Positions 1 to 5,189 of a stretch of DNA of 5,189 nucleotides are shown here, in pieces. The notes under the pieces were generated by a model that had not been told where the DNA came from, searched no databases, and saw only the letters and a list, made by a program, of their open reading frames with translations. Source of the stretch: Gammaproteobacteria bacterium (lineage in GTDB: Bacteria; Pseudomonadota; Gammaproteobacteria; Pseudomonadales; Halieaceae); contig JAAEZV010000137.1 of the NCBI GenBank assembly GCA_018222695.1, forward strand, positions 1 to 5,189, in the 5' to 3' direction. The position numbers and the translations under genes were made by a program. Each line of letters opens with the position of its first letter. The stretch's first letter is position 1.

Positions 1-408
1 GCGCTGTTGTCTTTGGCGCTGCACTTTTATTTGGTATCCGACCGCGGTCTCGAGTTTCGCAGACTGCTACCGGTCGCCATGATCGGGATTGGCGTGGATG
101 TGATGCTTACTCTGATCGGTGTTTTTGATTTTGATTCCGCGACGATCGTCCCTCTTTGGCTAATCTTGCTGTGGTGGGTGTTTGCGGCCGCGCTCTATCG
201 AAGTTTCGCCAAAATTGGACAATCCATGTGGTTGGCAGCGGTATTGGGCGGTATCGCCGTGCCCTTTAACTACATGGTGGGCGCCGGGTTGGGTGCGGTC
301 TCGCTGCCTCTGGGTGAGATGCTCTCTGTCGCGGTACTCGTCGTCATCTGGATCTGTTTATTGCCGTTGCTCTATCGCATTAGTCATCGCATGGCGCCTG
401 CCGCATGA
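1..408 (+). CDS. DUF2878 family inner-membrane protein (5' truncated by window edge)
   Basis: The frame is open to base 1, so this is the C-terminal 135 residues of a longer protein. The TTG at base 7 is only an internal Leu codon, and about 30 N-terminal residues are probably missing if the family length is near 165-170 (from memory). The fragment is very hydrophobic, with helices at roughly residues 1-12, 22-43, 49-69, 76-93 and 106-125, joined by short loops such as SDRGLEFRR. Family-like signatures are the PLWLILLWWVFAAAL helix, followed by a small-residue segment ending GAGLGAVSLPLG and a final helix ending LLPLLYR. These match my recollection of DUF2878, a multi-pass membrane family of unknown biochemical function. 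The stop codon overlaps the start of the chalcone-isomerase-like gene by four bases, which points to one operon and coupled translation. The family call is by eye; no reaction can be assigned. Confidence 0.82.
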   Translation, partial: ALLSLALHFYLVSDRGLEFRRLLPVAMIGIGVDVMLTLIGVFDFDSATIVPLWLILLWWVFAAALYRSFAKIGQSMWLAAVLGGIAVPFNYMVGAGLGAVSLPLGEMLSVAVLVVIWICLLPLLYRISHRMAPAA

Positions 409-1040
409 AAACCTCAGTCCTTTTGACGGCCTATCTGCTCGTGACCGGAATCGCGTTGGGCGCAGACCTCACGCCGGGAGACCCTTCACGGTCACCCGAG
501 CTCACCGACGCCGCCTCTGGGCAGTCGACGCCCTCCATCGATCAGTCCGCTATGCCGGCACAGAGCGACTTGTCTTTGGCTACCGACGTCTGGCCGCTGG
601 TCGGCGAGGCGCGTCTCAAGGTGTTGATCTGGGAGGTTTATGATTCGGCGCTGTTCACGCCCAGCGGTCGTTGGCAGGGGGCTGCCCCTTACCGGCTTTC
701 TCTGCGCTACCTGCGGGACATTCCCGCCGCCAAGCTCGTCGAGGAGACCGAGAAGGCGTGGCAAGAACAGGGCAGAAACCATCCCAAAGTGAACGAATGG
801 CTGGCGTTGTTGGGTGAGCTATGGCCAGATATCACTGAGGGTGACAATCTGGTGTTCGGGCTGAATGCGTCGGGCGACAGCGCATTCTGGTTTAACGGCA
901 GTCCAATTGGCAGTGTTGAAGATCGTGATTTTGGGGCCCTGTTTGGCGGAATCTGGTTGGACCCTGACACACCCAGACCCGGGCTGAGAGCGCAGCTGAT
1001 TGGCCCGACGCCAGAGTTGGCGCAGAACAGCCGTCCGTAA
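405..1040 (+). CDS. Secreted chalcone-isomerase-like protein
   Basis: This 211-residue protein begins with a signal peptide (MKTSVLLTAYLLVTGIALGA, cleavage near residue 20), so it should act in the periplasm or at the envelope. Residues 21-60 form a Ser/Pro/Asp-rich, low-complexity linker. The folded domain spans about 62-200 and carries features of the bacterial chalcone-isomerase-like family: VGEARLKVLIWEVYDSALF (66-84), the LRYLRDIPAAKLVEET strand-helix (99-114), a WPDITEGDNL turn (140-149), an FNGSPIG hairpin (163-169) and the FGGIWLDPDTP element (180-190). Proteins with this fold include flavonoid isomerases and non-catalytic fatty-acid binders; in bacteria the function is mostly unknown and flavonoid chemistry is unlikely. 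The start is the ATG inside the ATGA overlap with the upstream membrane-protein gene. No clear Shine-Dalgarno precedes it, so translation probably depends on coupling. A role in envelope lipid handling is inferred from fold and remembered gene neighbourhoods only. Confidence 0.85.
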   Translation: MKTSVLLTAYLLVTGIALGADLTPGDPSRSPELTDAASGQSTPSIDQSAMPAQSDLSLATDVWPLVGEARLKVLIWEVYDSALFTPSGRWQGAAPYRLSLRYLRDIPAAKLVEETEKAWQEQGRNHPKVNEWLALLGELWPDITEGDNLVFGLNASGDSAFWFNGSPIGSVEDRDFGALFGGIWLDPDTPRPGLRAQLIGPTPELAQNSRP

Positions 1041-1134
1041 CCGCCATAAGCGGTCCATTATTGGGCTGACCCCGCACCTAAAAGGGCGTTATTAGCGCAC
1101 CCAGGAAGTAACAAAGGATTGTCATAGGATCGCT

Positions 1135-1165
1135 AAAAAAAACGCCGGCGAGTGCCGGCGTTTTT
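1135..1165. terminator. Bidirectional intrinsic terminator between convergent genes
   Basis: Arms 1138-1149 (AAAAACGCCGGC) and 1154-1165 (GCCGGCGTTTTT) pair perfectly over 12 bp around the four-base loop GAGT. Seven of the pairs form a GC-rich core, flanked by A/T pairs. Read on the plus strand the stem ends in five T; read on the minus strand the A run at 1135-1142 gives eight T. It lies 94 bases after the stop of the chalcone-isomerase-like gene and 15 bases after the stop of the receptor gene. It therefore fits both, and fits the minus-strand receptor better. Confidence 0.92.
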
Positions 1166-1180
1166 GCATCAGCGTTGCAC

Positions 1181-3544
1181 TCAGTCCCAACTCATCCCGG
1201 CGCGCACACCGATCGTCAGCGGGCGCATGGGGCCGAAGAAGTGCGAAGGCAAAATACCGCCATTGGCGTTGTAGCCGTCCCAGGTGAACTCATCGAAGAC
1301 GTTCTCGGCATAAGCCTGCACGTACCAGTTGTTGTCTGACTCATAACCCACCCGCAGGTTGGCGATTGTATAGGCGTCGATGTAGCCCTCGGGGTTCGCT
1401 TCCCAGCTACCGCCGCGTTCGTCTTCATAGAAGAACTCAAAGCTACCGGTGAGCGTACCGTTGCCCATCGGGTAGCGGGCATCCAGTTTGCCTGCTGCCG
1501 TGATCTCAGGCGCCCAGAACAGGGAGCTGCCCTCGCAGCTATTGGCATCTTCAGCGCCGCAAATATCCTGCAGTCCTGTTGCCTCCGTGTCCAGATAGCC
1601 GCCTGCAAGATAGAGGGTCCAGTGGTCTCCCAGCGCCACCGTTGTGGATAGTTCAACGCCCTCGCCATCGGTCTGGCCCACATTCAGTACCCGACCGGAG
1701 AATGCATCTGCCACACCGTCATCGTCGTAGTCGACGTTCACGTAGTTGATCACCTGCATGTCTTCGTATTCATACATGAAGAAGACCACATCAAAGCTGC
1801 CGCGACCATCGAGGTAGTTGGCCTTGAAGCCGATCTCATAGGAATCTGCCGTTTCAGGTTCGAAGGTGCCGGGCAGATAGCCGTCACCCTGAGAAATGGT
1901 CTCGTAGGCTGGTACGGCGCCAGAGCTGTCCTCTACCCAAAAGCTACCGAAACCCCCGGATTTGAAGCCCTGGGTGTAGCTGGCAAAGATCATGCTGTTT
2001 TCGGTCGGCGCGTAGGTCACCAGTCCGCGGAACGTGGTGTCATCCCACTTTTTGGTATCGGAGATGTAGCCGTCTGTTGCAAAGCCATAGATGAAATAAG
2101 GTCCCAAATAGCTGTCGGGCTCAATTACCCAGGTGCTGAAGTCCTTTTCATCTTCGGTATAGCGCACGCCCAACTCGACATTCAGCCGCTCGGTGATGTC
2201 GAAGCCCATATTGGCGTAGGCCGCCCAACCGGTGTATTTCCCCTTGATCTTGCCTGACTCGGTCAGCATACCGTCGGCGGTCGGGTAAAAATCGTAGTAG
2301 TAGTCGCTACAGCCTGAATAGAACTCATAACCGTAGTATTCGGCGTAGTAGTTCAGGTAGTACTGGCACATCAGGTCCTCTGAACCGATGTTGGTGAACT
2401 CGGCGTCGAGCTCCTCGTCGTAGTAGGACACACCCGTATACCAGCTGAGTGGGCCATCACTGTTAGACGTCAGCCGCAGCTCCTGCTGGAAGTATTCTCC
2501 GCTCTGCTGGAACTGGAAGTTGTTAATGCTCAGCGGTGTGCCGTCGTAGTCTTCCTTGTAGTAGTAGTCGTGGTCCTTGAAGCCGGTGTTGGACGAGAGG
2601 GTCGCAAAGCCCAGGTCGTAATCAATAAACAAGCCCAGCGTCAGGATGTCAGCATCGTCGCGCTCACCCTCACTGATGTCAGAATCCAGCTCTTCGTTAC
2701 TGCCCGCCAGACTGGTGTCGTCGACAATGTAGGCGTCGAAGGCGTCCCAAATGTCACCCGTGTCGATAGCGCGGTACATGGAACCGCTCTGGCGGCGCTC
2801 CTCGTACTCGACCACGGTCTGCACATTGAGGCGATCCGTTTCGAAGGCCGTCGACCAACGCAACGCCCACTTTTCGTGCTCGATCTCATCCTTGCCCGAG
2901 TAGACGTTTTTAGCGAAGCCGTCTTCCTGAGAGTAGTATCCGGCAAATCGCATAGCGAAGCTGTCGCCCATCGGCACGTTGATGGCCCCCTCAAAAGAGG
3001 CACGGTCCCGTTCGCCCAGATCGATATCGAGGTGCCCGTCACCGCTACCGATCTGGGCCTTGTTGGTGTGTACGCTGAACGCGCCACCAATTGAGTTGCG
3101 ACCAAACAGGAAGCCCTGAGGTCCGCGCAGAATCTCAGCCCGCTCAATATCGTAGAGGCTGGTGACCACAGCGCCGTTGCGGCCTTCATAAAGGTCGTTT
3201 TTGAAGAAGGCGGTGGAAGGATCACCACCCACGCCAAAGTCCTGGGTTCGGACGCCGCGCACGCTGACCGCGTCAATGTAGGAGTCCTGAGAGTTACCGC
3301 TGACGCCGGGGGTATAGGAAATCAGGTCCTTGACGTCGTCGAGGTTGGTGGCGGCGATGAAGTTACCGGATAACGCGGTTATCGCCAGCGGCACGTCCAT
3401 GACGCTCTCTTCGCGCTTTGTGGCGGTGACCACGACCTCTTCAAGGGTCTGCGCACTAACTATGCCGGTGGTGCCGACTGCAGCAGAGACCGCAAGCGGC
3501 AACAAATGGCGGTGAAAACGGTCTCGGGAAGAGGAAAAGTTCAC
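1181..3544 (-). CDS. TonB-dependent outer-membrane receptor
   Basis: The 787-residue protein has the full receptor layout. A signal peptide has Arg at 7, 9 and 12, a hydrophobic core at 14-28 and a likely cleavage after VSA (residue 31). A TonB-box-like LEEVVVTATKR follows at 34-44, then a plug domain at about 45-165 with IERAEILRGPQGFLFGRNSI (133-152) and GGAFSV. A beta-barrel of alternating aromatic strands runs to the C-terminus, with a C-terminal AENVFDEFTWDGYN (746-759). It should import a scarce nutrient using TonB-ExbBD energy; the substrate cannot be told, and no Fur-like box was seen upstream. The start is GTG: GGAGG lies five bases upstream and an in-frame TAG at 3572-3574 excludes a longer form. 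Oddities are a very acidic stretch at 267-300, a tyrosine-rich segment between Cys393 and Cys412 and just beyond, a DxDxDGxxD motif at 605-613, a Cys662/Cys670 pair, and a C-terminus ending Trp-Asp rather than in an aromatic residue. It appears intact. Confidence 0.96.
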   Translation of the reverse strand: MNFSSSRDRFHRHLLPLAVSAAVGTTGIVSAQTLEEVVVTATKREESVMDVPLAITALSGNFIAATNLDDVKDLISYTPGVSGNSQDSYIDAVSVRGVRTQDFGVGGDPSTAFFKNDLYEGRNGAVVTSLYDIERAEILRGPQGFLFGRNSIGGAFSVHTNKAQIGSGDGHLDIDLGERDRASFEGAINVPMGDSFAMRFAGYYSQEDGFAKNVYSGKDEIEHEKWALRWSTAFETDRLNVQTVVEYEERRQSGSMYRAIDTGDIWDAFDAYIVDDTSLAGSNEELDSDISEGERDDADILTLGLFIDYDLGFATLSSNTGFKDHDYYYKEDYDGTPLSINNFQFQQSGEYFQQELRLTSNSDGPLSWYTGVSYYDEELDAEFTNIGSEDLMCQYYLNYYAEYYGYEFYSGCSDYYYDFYPTADGMLTESGKIKGKYTGWAAYANMGFDITERLNVELGVRYTEDEKDFSTWVIEPDSYLGPYFIYGFATDGYISDTKKWDDTTFRGLVTYAPTENSMIFASYTQGFKSGGFGSFWVEDSSGAVPAYETISQGDGYLPGTFEPETADSYEIGFKANYLDGRGSFDVVFFMYEYEDMQVINYVNVDYDDDGVADAFSGRVLNVGQTDGEGVELSTTVALGDHWTLYLAGGYLDTEATGLQDICGAEDANSCEGSSLFWAPEITAAGKLDARYPMGNGTLTGSFEFFYEDERGGSWEANPEGYIDAYTIANLRVGYESDNNWYVQAYAENVFDEFTWDGYNANGGILPSHFFGPMRPLTIGVRAGMSWD

Positions 3545-3549
3545 GGTGG

Positions 3550-3554
3550 CCTCC
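3550..3554 (-). promoter_or_regulatory. Ribosome binding site of the receptor gene (fixes a GTG start)
   Basis: On the minus strand GGAGG is followed by the five-base spacer CCACC and then GTG. No ATG or other usable start lies between this site and the upstream in-frame stop TAG at 3572-3574, so the GTG is the only start compatible with a complete signal peptide. Confidence 0.88.
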
Positions 3555-3668
3555 GTTGTTCCTTTTTTGCGCTAATAGAGCTTTGATCATGGCCCCTTGC
3601 GCGCTTATTACTGGCGCAGAGCGGCGCGGATCGCTGCATCGCGTAAGTTTCGCGCGATATTGCCGCAG

Positions 3669-3693
3669 TGTATACCCCTACCCAGAGGGGGTA
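3669..3693 (-). promoter_or_regulatory. Candidate promoter -10 element overlapping an inverted repeat, upstream of the receptor
   Basis: The 170-base gap between the sulfotransferase stop and the receptor start holds the dyad TACCCC (3673-3678) and GGGGTA (3688-3693), separated by nine bases. On the minus strand the inner edge of the dyad runs into TATACA (3669-3674), a plausible -10 hexamer. The hexamer 17 bases upstream reads CAAGTA, a poor -35, so a promoter here would probably need an activator or be controlled by a protein bound to the dyad. It would give a leader of roughly 115-120 bases before the GTG. No T-run follows the hairpin on the minus strand, so it does not look like an intrinsic terminator for the sulfotransferase gene. 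The dyad resembles two-fold operators of DNA-binding regulators in general; no specific regulator is identified. Confidence 0.35.
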
Positions 3694-3714
3694 CTTGGAG
3701 GGGGTGTTTTGGCC

Positions 3715-5189
3715 TCAGTCGAGCGGAATGCCCGCCTGGGTCAGCGTCTCGCACATTGGCGCGAGCTGGGTCTCGTATTGCCGCCAACGCCCAATTGATC
3801 GGGTGTGGGCAGGCTCCCTCACCTGCACGGCGCTGGCGGTGGCAACACCCGCATCGCTCTCATGAAAATTGAGGCAGGCGTCTTCCCACTCGAGCCCCAG
3901 TGCGCCAATGAGTGCTCTGGCATGAGGCTCGAGATCTCGGGCTGCATCCTCATAGCTGACGTCGACGAAGCGCCCCGGGAATTCCTGTCGGTAGTGATCC
4001 ATCAATTGGCGGTAGCGAATGTGGTGCCGCGCCATTTCCTGCTGCTCGTACGAATGCAAATAGGCATCTGCGAACAACTGTTTGAAGCTGGCGAAACAGG
4101 CGTCCATGGGCCCTCTCACAAGATGCACTATCCGCGCATTGGGCAGCGCGGCGAGAATCAGCGGCAAGTGCAGATAGTTCACCGGCAGCTTGTCGACAAA
4201 CCGGGGCGTTTTGCCCCGCATACGCGCGCTCGTTTGAAGGTACATATCGCCAATGGCGCGCGGATCCGCTGTGGCGGCGGCATCAAAGAGCTCTGCCGAA
4301 AAGCGGCGCCGGTCGATATGCTTTGAGACCCGGCGCGTTGCGAGGCCGAACTGCTGCAATTCACCGGCCGAGTGCACCTGCGAGTGGCTAGTGATCACGC
4401 GCTCGATCAGCGTCGTTCCGGTGCGCGGCTGACCCAACACAAAAATCGGCGAGTCATCAGGATTACCCGGAGGCTGCTCGGCCAGCCATGAGGCATTGAA
4501 GCGTTCGCGAATGAACTCGAACATGGCTACTTCTGCTGCCTCGTCGAACTCGACGGTTTGGCGCCGCGCTGCGGCGCCGGCCGTGAAGGCCTCAAAGGCC
4601 CCAGCCCAGTCCTGAAGGTCTTCGCACTCTTTGCCAATGGCGTAGTAAAGGAACCCTCGCGCTCGAGGGTTGTTGGGGTACTGCTCCGCCAGCTCGCGCA
4701 TCTGTTGGCTATGCTGGTCGTCCTGTGCTTTCACCGCATTGGCGAGCCCCCAATGGCTCTGAGCGCTCCGCGGGTCGATGCGAATGACCTCCTTGAACAG
4801 ATCGGCTGCTTCATCAATATCGCCGTTGAATACCAGCGCGTTGGCCAAATTCATCATGTAGCCGGTCTTGCCGGGCGCCTGCTGATTCACCCGGGCAAAA
4901 AAGGCCTTGGCGGTTTCGTATTCGCCCAACTGGTTGAGCACGGTGCCGGTAAGGTCCAGCACTGCAGGGTCAGAGGGTTGTATGCGTCGCACCTCTTTCA
5001 AGGCCGATTCTGCGAGTGCAATGCGTCCCTCGCTGGCGTTGAGGCGCGCCAGCTGCGCCCAGGCTGCCGCATGATTGCGGTCGATCTTGACCACGGACTT
5101 GAACGCCTCATGAGCCACACGACGCTCGTCACCTTCAACGGCCACAAGGCCAACAAGGAAATGGGCGGGGGCGAGGTCGGGGCGTTGAG
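3715..5189 (-). CDS. TPR-repeat sulfotransferase (N-terminus beyond window edge)
   Basis: The frame stays open to the right edge. The GTG at 5145 is not the start, because the 14 preceding codons (QRPDLAPAHFLVGL) complete a TPR helix, so 490 residues of a longer protein are visible. Numbered from the first visible codon, TPR units occupy about 3-36, 37-70, 71-104, 105-138, 139-172 and 174-207. The sulfotransferase domain follows: PAPS 5'-phosphosulfate loop IFVLGQPRTGTTLIERV (248-264), then AGELQ with Glu276 where tyrosylprotein sulfotransferases have their catalytic base. Next are FVDKLPVNY (330-338), the 3'-phosphate motif HLVRGPMDACFASFKQLF (355-372), VSYED (410-414) and the C-terminal ATASAVQVREP...GRWRQYE. 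Arg358-Gly359 departs from the common Arg-Asp/His/Asn form of the motif. The protein should transfer sulfate from PAPS, probably in the cytoplasm, with the TPRs binding a partner or substrate; the acceptor is unknown. It precedes the receptor gene on the same strand, 170 bases away. Confidence 0.94.
   Translation of the reverse strand, partial: QRPDLAPAHFLVGLVAVEGDERRVAHEAFKSVVKIDRNHAAAWAQLARLNASEGRIALAESALKEVRRIQPSDPAVLDLTGTVLNQLGEYETAKAFFARVNQQAPGKTGYMMNLANALVFNGDIDEAADLFKEVIRIDPRSAQSHWGLANAVKAQDDQHSQQMRELAEQYPNNPRARGFLYYAIGKECEDLQDWAGAFEAFTAGAAARRQTVEFDEAAEVAMFEFIRERFNASWLAEQPPGNPDDSPIFVLGQPRTGTTLIERVITSHSQVHSAGELQQFGLATRRVSKHIDRRRFSAELFDAAATADPRAIGDMYLQTSARMRGKTPRFVDKLPVNYLHLPLILAALPNARIVHLVRGPMDACFASFKQLFADAYLHSYEQQEMARHHIRYRQLMDHYRQEFPGRFVDVSYEDAARDLEPHARALIGALGLEWEDACLNFHESDAGVATASAVQVREPAHTRSIGRWRQYETQLAPMCETLTQAGIPLD

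Noticed and set aside
7..9. TTG as start of the DUF2878 protein
   Set aside because: The frame is open to base 1 and this Leu falls inside a membrane helix; the family needs more N-terminal sequence.
1041..1134. Small gene or regulatory RNA between the chalcone-isomerase-like stop and the terminator
   Set aside because: Only 94 bases, with no start codon behind a ribosome binding site and no promoter-like hexamer pair; treated as a 3' untranslated region.
2570..3094. 174-codon plus-strand open frame opposite the receptor gene
   Set aside because: It lies entirely antisense to a receptor with clear motifs on both sides; the translation has no domain, signal peptide or convincing ribosome binding site, and long antisense frames are expected in GC-rich coding DNA.
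3673..3693. The TACCCC/GGGGTA dyad as intrinsic terminator of the sulfotransferase gene
   Set aside because: The stem is only 6 bp and no T-run follows it on the minus strand.
3556..3872. Overlapping small plus-strand frames (80, 91 and 65 codons) across the receptor leader
   Set aside because: They run from the intergenic gap into the antisense of the sulfotransferase, overlap each other in different frames and show no recognisable protein features.
3805..4326. 173-codon plus-strand open frame opposite the sulfotransferase
   Set aside because: It is antisense to the conserved PAPS-binding and catalytic region; its composition is what a complementary frame would give.
5143..5145. GTG as start of the sulfotransferase
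   Set aside because: The reading frame continues upstream to the window edge and those codons complete a TPR helix, so this Val is internal.

Overview
The window looks like chromosomal DNA from a marine-type gammaproteobacterium. The protein style recalls the OM60/NOR5 (Halieaceae) and Cellvibrionales groups, but that placement comes from gene content and an impression of moderately high GC, not from a search. It holds four protein-coding genes in two convergent blocks: a plus-strand pair at the left, and two minus-strand genes filling the rest. No RNA gene, CRISPR array, insertion sequence, integrase or other mobile-element signature was seen.

Left block (1-1040, plus strand): the 3' part of a DUF2878-family inner-membrane protein overlaps by four bases (ATGA) the start of a secreted chalcone-isomerase-like protein. 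The two are probably translationally coupled. From memory, this pair often lies beside lipid-modifying genes (cyclopropane-fatty-acid-synthase-like methyltransferase, DUF1365, flavin amine oxidase, DUF3833) and a ChrR/sigma-E type regulator in marine gammaproteobacteria. None of those partners is inside the window; if present they should lie upstream of base 1.

Middle (1041-1180): a perfect 12-bp hairpin flanked by A and T runs separates the convergent genes and can serve as a terminator for both strands.

Right block (1181-5189, minus strand): a complete 787-residue TonB-dependent outer-membrane receptor starts at GTG behind a strong ribosome binding site. A 170-base gap with dyad symmetry and a possible -10 element lies upstream of it. 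Beyond that is a TPR-repeat sulfotransferase whose N-terminus runs off the right edge. The receptor has very acidic and very tyrosine-rich surface-loop candidates, two pairs of cysteines and an EF-hand-like calcium motif. The sulfotransferase aligns by eye with the PAPS-binding and catalytic motifs of the family that includes tyrosylprotein sulfotransferases.

The most interesting, and speculative, reading is that sulfotransferase and receptor are functionally linked, with the receptor's tyrosine-rich loop or its ligand as the sulfation target. Nothing in the sequence proves this, and the conservative reading is a nutrient receptor beside a common but uncharacterised sulfotransferase.
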